Source: Tsuneonella troitsensis
GTDB taxonomy: Bacteria > Pseudomonadota > Alphaproteobacteria > Sphingomonadales > Sphingomonadaceae
Length of the DNA stretch: 64,000 nucleotides
Direction: 5' to 3'
NCBI RefSeq assembly: GCF_001441535.1
Contig: NZ_LMAU01000006.1
Location: 1 to 64,000, forward strand
Made by a program: the position numbers and the translations under genes
The notes under the pieces: generated by a model
What the model saw: only the letters and a program-made list of their open reading frames with translations
The model's database searches: none
Told to the model about the DNA's origin: nothing
Shown: positions 1 through 9,284 of the stretch, piece by piece
Layout: each line of letters begins with the position of its first letter
Numbering within the stretch: position 1 is the stretch's first letter

Positions 1-1
1 C

Positions 2-3000
2 ATCGTCGACGACCTTCCGACGGCCTTGAACGACGGTCCATTCGGTGTGGTCGAGGACGGCGTGAGCAACGTTGCGGGCAACGTGCTGACCAACGATGCC
101 TCGGGCGCCGATACGCCCAAGAGCTTCACGGCATGGTCTGCGGGCAATGCGGCGGAGATCGCGGATCTCAACGTTTACGGCACGCTGACCCTCAACCCTG
201 ACGGCAGCTACAGCTACGTGCTCGACAACAGCCGTGCGGCGACGCAGGCGCTGACCGCGGCTGACCTGAAGACGTACACGCTCGACTACACGATGCAGGA
301 TGCCGACGGCGACGTGTCGCCGGCGACGCTGACGATCACGATCACGGGTGCCAACGACGGCGCGACCGTGGTGACCGCGGCGGCGAACGGCCCGGACAAC
401 ACGGTGTTCGAGTCGGGTCTGAACCCCAACGGGTCGCAGGCAGCGGGCAACGGCGAGACGAGCACGGGGACGTTCACGGTCTCGGCGACCGACGGCATCG
501 CGACGGTGACGATCGGGGGCACGGTGTTCACGCTGGCGCAGGTCCAGGCGTTCGGCACCACGAACGGCGTGGTCGACACGGGCGAGGGCACGCTGACGCT
601 GACCGGCTACACCGGGAGCGCGACGAGCGGGACGGTGAGCTACAGCTACACGCTGAAGGCGACGATCGACAACGACAGCAAGGTCGGTGCGACCGGGACC
701 GAGTTCGACGACGCGATCGCGCTGTCGGTGGCGGGCCTGGGCGGCACGGCTGCGGGCGACACCCTGGTGGTGCGCATCGTCGACGACCTTCCGACGGCGA
801 ATGCCGGCCCCGCGTTGACCGTGGTCGAGACCGCCGGTCCGACTGCAGGCACGAACCTGCTGGCGAACGACGTGAGGGGTGCTGACGGTGCGACTTTGAC
901 GCACGTAAACCTGGGATCCGGGTTCGTTGCGATCACGAGCGGCACGAACCTTGGCGGCGGTAATTACAGCTTCATCGTGGTCGGTAAGGGCACCTATGTG
1001 TTTAACGCCGACGGAAGCTGGAGCTTCGATCCGGTGCCAGTGAACAACGTCGGCAATGCCGACGTCGATGCGAGTTTCAATTACCGCATCACCGACGGCG
1101 ATCTCGACACATCGGAAGCTCTGCAGTCGGTGAAAATCACCGACGGGCCGGGTCCGCAGGCGGGTACCGACATCACATTGACGGTTGATGACGAGAATCT
1201 GGCCGACGGTACCTCTCCGGCAGTGCCGGTGACCGACGCCGATGCGATCGTGTTCACGGCCGGATCGGACCCGATCACGACCATCGCGTTCGCAAACGAC
1301 CTGACCACGCTCGACAGTTCGAACCTGACCTGGACCCGCGTGTCGGACACGCAGATCGTGGGCAAGGACACTGGTTCGGGACTCACGATCGTCACGCTGG
1401 ATCTGGTCAAGACGGGCAATACCGCAACGGTGACCGCGACGCTGTCGGACAATTACGACGCGCATCCGGGGATCAACGCGGACGACCTCAAGACCTTGGG
1501 CTACGTCAACGTAATCGCGACAGACAGCGACGGTGACGAAGCGACCAACCGCGTGAACGTCGAGGTTTCGGACGACGTGCCGACCAACTTCACGCCGGAA
1601 GCCTCCTCGGCCATCAATACCGGTACGGCAGTTATCTCCAACAAGCTGCTCGACACGGTGGGCAACAACATCTTCGACAACGATGGCGCCGACGGCATCG
1701 GCTCGATCCGGTTTGCCGCTTCCCTGAACGGAACCAAGCTTACCGGGGGAAGCGGCATTCTCCAATCGGGCGGGCAGGATATCTTCCTGTACGTGCAGCC
1801 CAACGGGTCGCTCATCGCGTCCACCGACGCCAACCCGGGCGACGGCCTGGCGCCTGCTCTCACGGTGTTCACGGCCACGATCGATCCGATCACCGGTACT
1901 TATACGATCGATTTCGACCGGCCGATCGACAACGGCAGCGGCGTCAAGATTTCAGATTTCTCTGCAACCAAGGCTGGTCAGAACCAGTGGAACGGAGTCG
2001 ATCCCGACCTGGTAAATGGGTCTGCCATCGACATCGCAGCTGCCAACGACCCGAATCCGAATTCGACGGATATCTTGTTCACGCCATCTACGGGTGGGAC
2101 GATCAACACTTCGGCGACCGATATCGGGGTCAGCAATCAGTGGATCGATGCCGGCGAAGCGCTGCGTGTCGATTTCGTGCAGGATCTACGGCGCGATCCG
2201 GGATTGGATGAGGCAAATGCCGGAGGCTACCTCTACGACACCCACTCTGGCGTGACGCAGGCGACCTTCACGGTAGTGCAGGCGAAATCGACGGCAACCG
2301 TTCGCATTACTGCTAGCAACGTCGACGATACCAACGCCACCTCGCAATCGAATGTGCAGCTGCCCGGTATCAACACCGCAGTGAACCTCGATCATACCAC
2401 CATCATCGTGAAGAATGCGGGTGGGACCACGCTGACTGCTGGCGTTCACTACACCGTTTATGACGCAGGCAACGCGATCGTCATTTCGGGGCTGGATCAG
2501 GGCGACTCGGTCACGTTCGGTGCTCAGGCCAATGCGACATTCGAGGCCTTCACGGTCGAGAATGTGGCAGGAGGCCCCGTCCCTGGAGGAGCCGGCACGT
2601 TGCCGGGCGACGATTTCGCCCTGGGTGCCTTCGCGTACAACTTCACTGCTATCGGTGCACCAATAAGCTTCTCGCTGCCGGTGGTACTCACCGATGGCGA
2701 TGGCGACACTTCGACCGGTTCGATCGCGGTCACGCTAAACCCCGTGACGCCGGTCGTCCTCGACCTGGACGGTGACGGTGCGGAGTTTGTCGACAGTTCT
2801 GCTGGGGCGGTGTTCGATTATAACGGCGACGGCAATGGCGTGGCCACGGCCTGGGCAAGTTCGGACGACGCACTGCTGGCGATCGATGCGAACGGCAACG
2901 GCACGGTCGATGGAGGCGCGGAGATCGTCTTCGGCGGAAACGGGTTGACCGACCTAGAGGGTCTTGCCGCCCGATACGGCGATATTCTCGATGCGAACGA

Positions 3001-3925
3001 CGCGGACTTCGCCAAGTTCGGCGTTTGGCAGGATCTCGACGGTGACGGCGTGTCCGATGCTGGCGAGTTCCGCACTTTGAGCGACGCCGGTATCGTCTCG
3101 ATCTCGTTGAAGTCGGATGGGAATGCCTACAAGGCGGCCGATGGCGAAGTACACGTATTCGGAACGTCCACGTTCACTCGAGCCGACGGATCGACCGGCA
3201 GCGTCGCAGACGCGGCTTTCGCCACCAAGGCGAAGGACAGCCAGCGGACGGCCGAACTCGTAACCACCGCCGCTGTTGCGGGGGCGATCGTTCAGGCCGC
3301 TCCGCTTGCGGCCCAGCCTGCGCTTTCCGAGGTTCATTCGTCGCTTCAGTCGGCGCCGATGGAAACCGCTCGTGTTGCCGGACGGGAAGTCGCCAACTCC
3401 GACAGCAGGTCGAACGAGGTCACCATCGATCGAACCGATCGCGATGCGAGCGATGAACCGACCGAAGCAACCGCTCACATCCGCGGCGAAACTGCCGAGG
3501 CGCGTATCGTCACCGACGATCCGGACTTCGACCAGGGCGCACCTTCAACCGATTATCTCGCTTCGGCGCAAAGCAACCTTGGCGGAGCAGGCGCAAGTGC
3601 GTCGCTGTTCGCTTCCATGGGCACGGAAGGCGTGATGGACGGGCTGCTGACGCTCGGGCAGCCGCAGTTCGCTGAGGGCCATCTGCCTGAAGGCGGGTTC
3701 GCCATGGCCGGAAACGTGCTGGCGGATGTTGCAGGCGGAGCCATGATCGACGGCTTGCTCGATCATTTCGCGCCTTTGGGCCAGGGTCCGGCCTTCGCAA
3801 TGATGTCGCACGACGGAATGGCCGACCTCCTTTCGCAGGGTCTCGGCGGCGCCGGCGGGTTCGCAGTGTTCGCAATGCCCGAAGCCAACGACGACGCGAG
3901 CATGCTCGCTGCGGCGCAGGCCTGA
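2..3925 (+). CDS. Giant repeat-containing type I-secreted adhesin, C-terminal part (5' end outside window)
   Basis: The reading frame is open from base 2, so the gene enters the window from the left; the TTG at 26 is only an internal leucine codon. Tandem Ig/VCBS-like extracellular modules of roughly 250-260 residues end in the motif IVDDLPTA, seen at the window edge and again near 776-800. Later modules diverge. Near residues 915-1040 (counted from base 26) lie several Ca2+-loop motifs of the DxDGDG type (DLDGDGAE, DYNGDGNG, DANGNGTV, DLDGDGVS), typical of the C-terminal region of large RTX/BapA/LapA-like proteins. The last ~230 residues are Ala/Gly/Met-rich without cysteine, as expected for an uncleaved C-terminal type I secretion signal. 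The secretion genes follow immediately on the same strand. Expected role: surface adhesin for attachment and biofilm. The family is clear; ligand and full length are unknown. Confidence 0.85.
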   Translation: MVDDLPTALNDGPFGVVEDGVSNVAGNVLTNDASGADTPKSFTAWSAGNAAEIADLNVYGTLTLNPDGSYSYVLDNSRAATQALTAADLKTYTLDYTMQDADGDVSPATLTITITGANDGATVVTAAANGPDNTVFESGLNPNGSQAAGNGETSTGTFTVSATDGIATVTIGGTVFTLAQVQAFGTTNGVVDTGEGTLTLTGYTGSATSGTVSYSYTLKATIDNDSKVGATGTEFDDAIALSVAGLGGTAAGDTLVVRIVDDLPTANAGPALTVVETAGPTAGTNLLANDVRGADGATLTHVNLGSGFVAITSGTNLGGGNYSFIVVGKGTYVFNADGSWSFDPVPVNNVGNADVDASFNYRITDGDLDTSEALQSVKITDGPGPQAGTDITLTVDDENLADGTSPAVPVTDADAIVFTAGSDPITTIAFANDLTTLDSSNLTWTRVSDTQIVGKDTGSGLTIVTLDLVKTGNTATVTATLSDNYDAHPGINADDLKTLGYVNVIATDSDGDEATNRVNVEVSDDVPTNFTPEASSAINTGTAVISNKLLDTVGNNIFDNDGADGIGSIRFAASLNGTKLTGGSGILQSGGQDIFLYVQPNGSLIASTDANPGDGLAPALTVFTATIDPITGTYTIDFDRPIDNGSGVKISDFSATKAGQNQWNGVDPDLVNGSAIDIAAANDPNPNSTDILFTPSTGGTINTSATDIGVSNQWIDAGEALRVDFVQDLRRDPGLDEANAGGYLYDTHSGVTQATFTVVQAKSTATVRITASNVDDTNATSQSNVQLPGINTAVNLDHTTIIVKNAGGTTLTAGVHYTVYDAGNAIVISGLDQGDSVTFGAQANATFEAFTVENVAGGPVPGGAGTLPGDDFALGAFAYNFTAIGAPISFSLPVVLTDGDGDTSTGSIAVTLNPVTPVVLDLDGDGAEFVDSSAGAVFDYNGDGNGVATAWASSDDALLAIDANGNGTVDGGAEIVFGGNGLTDLEGLAARYGDILDANDADFAKFGVWQDLDGDGVSDAGEFRTLSDAGIVSISLKSDGNAYKAADGEVHVFGTSTFTRADGSTGSVADAAFATKAKDSQRTAELVTTAAVAGAIVQAAPLAAQPALSEVHSSLQSAPMETARVAGREVANSDSRSNEVTIDRTDRDASDEPTEATAHIRGETAEARIVTDDPDFDQGAPSTDYLASAQSNLGGAGASASLFASMGTEGVMDGLLTLGQPQFAEGHLPEGGFAMAGNVLADVAGGAMIDGLLDHFAPLGQGPAFAMMSHDGMADLLSQGLGGAGGFAVFAMPEANDDASMLAAAQA

Positions 3926-3945
3926 ACTTCGAGGAACGGGGGTTA

Positions 3946-4653
3946 ATGATGAGAAAGACGCTTGTATCGACGATCGCAATCGCGGTCGCGGCGTATGCAG
4001 TGCCGGGGCTGGCCCAGGATAGCTCGCTATCCGGTCTGGACCTCGGATCGCTGCGGTCCGAAATCCAGCAGCGGTACGACGCCGCGCTGACCCTCTCGAC
4101 CGATCCCGCGATCGTGTCGGGTGACAACCCGCGGTACGTCTGGGCGAACGAGGCGAAGGTCCAGTGCGGGATCGCTCTCGGCTATCTCAAGTCTTCCACG
4201 CGCGACGAAGTCAGCATCTCGAAATGCGAGATGGCGTCGAACCTGATGAACCGGGTTTCGACACCGATGGCACCGCCGCCGCCGCCCGCCGCGCCCGCGC
4301 CGCCATCCGAAGTGTGCAGCCAGCGTCTTCCGGGGATCGTGTTCTTCGAATTCGATTCGGCGGCCCTTCCGGCCGATGCGAACCAGACCATCGAGTTCGT
4401 GTCGACCAACGCGGCTGCCTGTGGCTGGACGGCGTTCGACGTGATCGGTCACGCCGACCGTTCCGGCAGCAATGCCTACAACACCGGTCTGTCCGAACGA
4501 CGCGCACAGGCGGTCGCCGCGCTGATGGCGTCGATGGGCGTCCCGCAATCCGCGATCACCACCGGTGCCCGCGGCGAAGAAGAGCCGCGTGTCCCAACCG
4601 AAGATGGGGTCCGCAATCCGCAGAATCGCCGCGTTGAAATCGGCGTTCGGTAA
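3946..4653 (+). CDS. OmpA-family outer-membrane / peptidoglycan-binding protein
   Basis: The product has 235 residues. It begins with a signal peptide (about residues 1-23, ending GLAQD) and a short helical region. A proline-rich linker (PPPPPAAPAPP, about residue 108) leads to a C-terminal OmpA domain from about residue 125: FFEFDSAALP, then HADRSGSNAYNTGLSERRA and a terminal NRRVEI motif, the usual peptidoglycan (diaminopimelate) contact residues. There is no N-terminal beta-barrel of OmpA length, so it is an OmpA-C-only protein. It lies 20 bp after the adhesin and 17 bp before the TolC-like gene, so it is probably part of the same operon and may tie the secretion machine or adhesin to the wall. 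The start has a purine-rich RBS (gaggaacggggg); a second ATG is at 3949. Confidence 0.88.
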   Translation: MMRKTLVSTIAIAVAAYAVPGLAQDSSLSGLDLGSLRSEIQQRYDAALTLSTDPAIVSGDNPRYVWANEAKVQCGIALGYLKSSTRDEVSISKCEMASNLMNRVSTPMAPPPPPAAPAPPSEVCSQRLPGIVFFEFDSAALPADANQTIEFVSTNAAACGWTAFDVIGHADRSGSNAYNTGLSERRAQAVAALMASMGVPQSAITTGARGEEEPRVPTEDGVRNPQNRRVEIGVR

Positions 4654-4670
4654 CAGTTCGAGGGGTTACT

Positions 4671-6065
4671 ATGCGCAAGTACACACTATCGATCGCAACA
4701 GCGGTCCTGCTCGCATCGACGTCCACTGCCGCGCTCGCTCAGGACTCCGGTCCGGTAACGCTTCAAGAGGCCGTCTCCGTGGCGATGAAATCGAACCCTG
4801 AGATCATTCAGGCCCAGATGAATACCGAGGCGATCCAGGCCGAGCGCAAGCAGGCCCAGGGTCTTTACGCTCCCCGCGTGGACCTCGAGGCATCGGCGGG
4901 TGTCCGCCGGCTCGAGAACACAACCCGGCGCAACCTCGGCATCGCCGACCAGGAGCTTTATCCGCTCGAAGTGGGCGGTGTGCTCGACTGGACCCTTATC
5001 GACTTCGGTCGGCGCCGGGGAGAGCTGCTGCGCCAGGCCGCGCGGGTCGACGGGGCCTCGCTTCGCGTCGTCGAGCGGTCCCAATTCATCGCCCTGCAGA
5101 TTGCTCGCCAGTACTTCGACGTCCTGTTGCAGCAACGCGTCGCGGCGGCTTCGACCGACAACGTGACGTTCCACCAGATGCTGGTGGGCGATCTCGGCAA
5201 GGGGGTCGAGCAGGGCTCGATCAGCATTGCCGACCGGCAGCAGGCGGAAGAGCGCCTTCAGTCGGCGCTGGTCCGTCAGACCGAGGCGCAGCAGGACCTG
5301 CAGGATGCGCGGATCGAGCTGCAGCGGCTGACCGGGCTGGACATCAGCCAGGTCGTTCTGCCGCCCAATCTCGCACCGGCGCTTCCGTCGAGCCTCGACG
5401 AGGCAGTCGGCCTTGCTCGCACGAAGCACCCCAAGGTGCGCGAGGCGATGGCCGACGTCGACGCCTCGACCGCGATGGTGAAGGCAGCCGAAGGCGATCT
5501 CTACCCGACCGTCGGCGTCGAACTGCGCGGGCGCTACGGCGACGACATCGACGGCTTCCGCGGTGAGACCAACGACCTGCAGGCGCGCGCCGTGATGCGC
5601 TGGAACATCTTCGACGGCGGCATCAACCGCGCGAAGGTGCAGGAGATGGTCCGTCGTGCCAGCCAGAGCAGGTATCGTCTGCACGAACTGCAGCGCGAAG
5701 CCGAGGCAGACGTTCGTACAGCCTGGACCACGATGAACAGCCAGGCCGACATCGTCGGCAAGGTCGAACGCCAGAGCCAGGTCAGCGACGATCTGCTGCT
5801 GTCGTATCGCAGCCAGTTCAACGTGGGCCGCCGCTCGCTGCTGGACGTGCTGGATGCGCAGAACACGCGGTACAACACCCAGGTACGGCTCGAAACCTCG
5901 CGCTTCTCGCAGCTCTTCGCGCAATATCAGACGCTTGCTGCGACCAACAACCTGCTCGACGCCCTGAGCATCGCTCCGGGCGCAGGTGCAGGTATGGAGG
6001 AGCGGACCCGGTTCGACTTCGGACCGCCGGCCCCGGCCGAACTACAGCGTCGCGTTTATCCCTAG
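4671..6065 (+). CDS. TolC-family outer-membrane channel of the adhesin type I secretion system
   Basis: The product has 464 residues with a cleavable signal peptide (about 1-23, ending ALAQD). It then shows the duplicated outer-membrane efflux domain of TolC/LapE proteins: long alpha-helical stretches rich in Gln, Glu and Arg, two conserved beta-strand regions (VGGVLDWTLIDFGRR and its repeat RAVMRWNIFDGGINR), and the FNVGRRSLLDVLDAQNT motif before the last helix. TolC trimers form the outer-membrane and periplasmic exit duct for the ABC/HlyD pair. Encoded between the OmpA-like gene and the ABC transporter, it is most likely dedicated to the upstream adhesin. The length matches TIGR01844-type type I secretion outer-membrane proteins. 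The start is an ATG 17 bp after the preceding stop. Confidence 0.93.
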   Translation: MRKYTLSIATAVLLASTSTAALAQDSGPVTLQEAVSVAMKSNPEIIQAQMNTEAIQAERKQAQGLYAPRVDLEASAGVRRLENTTRRNLGIADQELYPLEVGGVLDWTLIDFGRRRGELLRQAARVDGASLRVVERSQFIALQIARQYFDVLLQQRVAAASTDNVTFHQMLVGDLGKGVEQGSISIADRQQAEERLQSALVRQTEAQQDLQDARIELQRLTGLDISQVVLPPNLAPALPSSLDEAVGLARTKHPKVREAMADVDASTAMVKAAEGDLYPTVGVELRGRYGDDIDGFRGETNDLQARAVMRWNIFDGGINRAKVQEMVRRASQSRYRLHELQREAEADVRTAWTTMNSQADIVGKVERQSQVSDDLLLSYRSQFNVGRRSLLDVLDAQNTRYNTQVRLETSRFSQLFAQYQTLAATNNLLDALSIAPGAGAGMEERTRFDFGPPAPAELQRRVYP

Positions 6066-6096
6066 AGGATAAGCAGGACGCGCGAACGGACAGAGT

Positions 6097-8232
6097 ATGA
6101 TGATCGAAGGTGAAGTGATCGAGGGCGCAACGGCCGACCCGTTGGTGGAGTGCGTCCTCGAACTGTCCCGGCGTTTCGGGCCGTCGCTCGACGTCTCTCG
6201 ACTCGAATATTTGCCCCGCGACGAGACGGGGCGTTTGCCCGGACATCAGGCCGAAGCCGCGCTCGAGGTCGCCGACCTCGGGTTCGAGCCGCTGGTCAGG
6301 CGTCGTCTTCCCGCGCAGGCGTCCGACTATCCGGCGCTTGTCGAGTTCGGACCGGGCGAGTTCGCCATCGCGCTCGAGATTCGCGAGGGCGACGTCCTCG
6401 TCTGGCGACCATACGTCGGCGAACGATGGGAAAGTCGTTCGGCGCTGAAGTCGGCGGCGATCACCCGTTACATCATGGTCTACGGCGACCCCGACAAGCA
6501 GCGCGAGGACGAGGCGCCGTGGCACGCCAAGGGCCGCGGCCACTGGTTCTGGGGCGAACTACGCAAAGAAGTCCCCGCGTTTACTCCTGTTCTTGTAGCC
6601 TCGGTCGTCGTGAACCTGCTCGCGGTGGCCCTGCCGCTGTTCTCGATGAACGTCTACGATCGGGTCATTCCCAATCGGGCGCAGGCGACCTTGTGGGTGC
6701 TGGCAGTGGGCGTCGTGATCGCCTTCACGCTGGAATTCATGCTGCGCCGGGCGCGCACCGAGGTGATCGACGAGATATCGCGGCGCCTCGATCTCAAGCT
6801 GTCCCAGAAGATATTCTCCCGGCTTCTCGCTGCGCCGCTCGACCGCAAGCAGGGCCACACGGGCGCGCTGGCGGCCCGGGTCTCGGAATACGCGACCGTT
6901 CGCGAATTCTTCGCCTCGACGACGGTCGTGCTGATCGTCGACGTGTTCTTCCTGTTCATTTTCGTCGGCGTGATCGCGATCATTGCGGGCTGGCTGGCGT
7001 TGATCCCGCTGGTGATCATCGCAGCGATGGCTGTGGCAGGTTGGATCCTGCAGAAGCGAGTGGTCGAGGCGGCGCAGGACGCGCAGGCCGACATGGGCCT
7101 GCAGCAAACCCTGCTCGTCGAGTCCCTCACCGGCATGGAAACGCTCAAGAGCTTGGGCGGCGAAGGCGGCATGATCGGTCGCTGGCGGCGCCTCGCCGAA
7201 GCAGGCGTCCACTCGCAGCAGCGTCTGCGGCACATCAACTCGCTCGCGATCGGTCTTGCCCAGACCTTCCAGCAGATATCCACCGTCGCGCTGGTGATCG
7301 GCGGCTACTACCTGTTCGCCGCGGGGCAGATCACCATGGGGGCCATCATCGCGGTGGTCATGCTGGCTTCGCGCTCGCTCGCTCCGGCAGGGCAGATCGC
7401 GTTCCTCCTGACCCGTGGCCGCCAAGCCAAGGAGACCCTCGATAGCATCGAACGCCTGTTCGATGGCGACGACGAACGACGCCGGACCGGTGCACTGGCG
7501 CTCGGGCGGATTGAGCGGCCGACGATCAAACTGGAAAATCTCTCTTTCCGCTATCCGGATTCTTCGCAATCGGCATTGGATGGGCTCAACCTGACGATCG
7601 CTCCGGGCGAGAAGGTTGCCATCGTCGGGCGTGTCGCATCGGGCAAGTCGACATTGGGCCGGATCCTGTGTGGTCTCTATGCGCCGACCGAAGGCGCGCT
7701 GCTGATCGACGGTCTCGACAGCCGCCAGTACCGTCCGCAGCAACTGCGTGAGGCGTTTCGCTTCGTCGGACAGGATGCGGCGATCTTCACCGGATCGGTG
7801 AAGGAAAACCTCGCCCTGGGCCGCCGCGACGTGAGCGATCAGCAGATGCTGGCAGCATTGCGAGCCACCGGTGCGGACCAGTTCCTTTCGCGCGATGCAG
7901 GCGGATTCGACCGCGCCGTGGGTGAAGGCGGGCGTCGCCTTTCCGGCGGCCAGCGGTCGTTCCTGTCGCTGGCCCGCGCTCTCGTGAGTCCGTGCGAACT
8001 CCTGTTCTTGGACGAACCCACTGGAGCGATGGACGCGCAAACCGAGCAACTATTCGTCGAGCGGTTGTCCCAATCCATGACGGAAGGGCAAACCCTGGTC
8101 ATTTCGACCCACCGCCCGGCGCTTTTTGCGGTCTGTCAGCGCCTTATCGTACTCGACAACGGTCGTGTCGTGGCGGACGGACCGATCCAGGAAGTGATCG
8201 CCCGATCGGGCTTGGCAGGAAAGACGACATGA
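6097..8232 (+). CDS. Type I secretion ABC transporter, LapB/HlyB type with degenerate C39-like domain
   Basis: The product has 711 residues. Residues about 1-135 form a C39-peptidase-like domain with no catalytic cysteine, as in LapB/HlyB transporters that move uncleaved C-terminal-signal substrates. A six-helix permease spans about 165-440. The ATPase has Walker A at 511-519 (GRVASGKST), the ABC signature LSGGQ at 615-619, Walker B ending LFLDE at 636-640, and an H-loop histidine in STHRP. The Walker A second position is Arg rather than the common Pro or Arg-Thr context, but the essential Gly-Lys-Ser/Thr residues are intact. It energises secretion across the inner membrane with the HlyD-like adaptor encoded two genes on. 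Its stop overlaps the next start by ATGA. ATG at 6100 is an alternative start. Confidence 0.94.
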   Translation: MMIEGEVIEGATADPLVECVLELSRRFGPSLDVSRLEYLPRDETGRLPGHQAEAALEVADLGFEPLVRRRLPAQASDYPALVEFGPGEFAIALEIREGDVLVWRPYVGERWESRSALKSAAITRYIMVYGDPDKQREDEAPWHAKGRGHWFWGELRKEVPAFTPVLVASVVVNLLAVALPLFSMNVYDRVIPNRAQATLWVLAVGVVIAFTLEFMLRRARTEVIDEISRRLDLKLSQKIFSRLLAAPLDRKQGHTGALAARVSEYATVREFFASTTVVLIVDVFFLFIFVGVIAIIAGWLALIPLVIIAAMAVAGWILQKRVVEAAQDAQADMGLQQTLLVESLTGMETLKSLGGEGGMIGRWRRLAEAGVHSQQRLRHINSLAIGLAQTFQQISTVALVIGGYYLFAAGQITMGAIIAVVMLASRSLAPAGQIAFLLTRGRQAKETLDSIERLFDGDDERRRTGALALGRIERPTIKLENLSFRYPDSSQSALDGLNLTIAPGEKVAIVGRVASGKSTLGRILCGLYAPTEGALLIDGLDSRQYRPQQLREAFRFVGQDAAIFTGSVKENLALGRRDVSDQQMLAALRATGADQFLSRDAGGFDRAVGEGGRRLSGGQRSFLSLARALVSPCELLFLDEPTGAMDAQTEQLFVERLSQSMTEGQTLVISTHRPALFAVCQRLIVLDNGRVVADGPIQEVIARSGLAGKTT

Positions 8233-9284
8233 CCGCTCTCACTCTCGAAAAGGCTGAAAGGTTGCCGCGCGCCGCCACTGCCCGATCGGGCTGGGTCAGG
8301 GGCGCTATCCTGTTCGCGATCGTCGCCGGAGCGCTGGGTGCGTCCTCGTTCGTTCCGCCCGAGAGGGCGGCGAGTGCGGCGGTCCCCGTGAGCAATTCGG
8401 TGCGCGACCAGATCGCGACTATGTCCACCGGCGTCGACCAGGCGCTCGTGGTCACCGGCGACAGCGCGGTTGATCGCAATGCGCTCATCCCGATCAGCGG
8501 ATTGCCGGTCGGTCGGATGTCGCCGTTCACCGCAATCGGCACCAGTTCGCCGGCATATGGCACCGCGCTGCGCTGCATGACCCAGGCGATCTATTACGAG
8601 GCAGCCAACGAGCCCGAAACGGGCAAGCGGGCCGTTGCCCAGGTGGTGATCAATCGGCTGAAGCACCCGGCTTACCCCAACTCGGTATGCGGGGTGGTCT
8701 ATGAAGGGGCCAATGCGCGGGTCTGCCAGTTCAGCTTCACCTGCGACGGTTCGCTGCTGCGCGCGCCGGCCGCTCCGCAATGGAACGAATCCCGCCGCAT
8801 CGCCGCGGAGGCGCTGGCAGGGGTTACCGAGCCTTCCGTCGGCACGGCGACCAATTACCATGCCGACTACGTCGTGCCCCGCTGGGCGTTCACGCTCGGC
8901 AAGCTGACCCAGATCGGACGTCACATTTTCTACCGGCTTCCGGGCCGCGTCGGCAGCGAGGGAGCGTTCGGCGACCGCTGGACCGGAGTGGAGCAAATCC
9001 CGCAGTTGAACATGAACCGCCTCCGGGCTGCGCTTGACGCGCGGTTGACGGAAGAGGTCATGGCCGAGCCGGAGGACGCGTTCGTGCCCGGCCTAACGGT
9101 CACACCGGACGCCAGCGATCGCCATGCTCCGATCGACGTCGGCGGCAGGCTCGACACCACGACGACCTGGCGCCTGTCCATTCCCGATCCCACCGAGCTA
9201 AGCACGGGGTACAAGTCCACCATATCAGTCCAGGGCGATGCGACTGCAAGCCAGGCCGCGGCTCCCAAGGAGCCGGATGCGTGA
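8229..9284 (+). CDS. Cell wall hydrolase, SleB family, inside the secretion operon
   Basis: The product has 351 residues when started at the ATG that overlaps the ABC transporter stop (ATGA). A membrane anchor or signal segment spans about residues 23-50. The SleB/CwlJ-type hydrolase_2 domain follows (about 112-240): MTQAIYYEAANEP with its glutamate, VAQVVINRLKHP, CGVVYEGA and CQFSFTCDG. These enzymes are lytic transglycosylase or amidase-like peptidoglycan hydrolases. The C-terminal ~100 residues are low-complexity and unassigned. The gene ends by overlapping the HlyD-like adaptor (GTGA), so it is translationally coupled on both sides. That placement suggests it opens the wall for assembly of the secretion complex or passage of the adhesin. 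The inference rests on context; the catalytic family is well supported. Confidence 0.88.
   Translation: MTALTLEKAERLPRAATARSGWVRGAILFAIVAGALGASSFVPPERAASAAVPVSNSVRDQIATMSTGVDQALVVTGDSAVDRNALIPISGLPVGRMSPFTAIGTSSPAYGTALRCMTQAIYYEAANEPETGKRAVAQVVINRLKHPAYPNSVCGVVYEGANARVCQFSFTCDGSLLRAPAAPQWNESRRIAAEALAGVTEPSVGTATNYHADYVVPRWAFTLGKLTQIGRHIFYRLPGRVGSEGAFGDRWTGVEQIPQLNMNRLRAALDARLTEEVMAEPEDAFVPGLTVTPDASDRHAPIDVGGRLDTTTTWRLSIPDPTELSTGYKSTISVQGDATASQAAAPKEPDA

Noticed and set aside
6559-8049. Antisense 496-codon frame over the ABC transporter
   Set aside because: No family features; shadow of the real gene.
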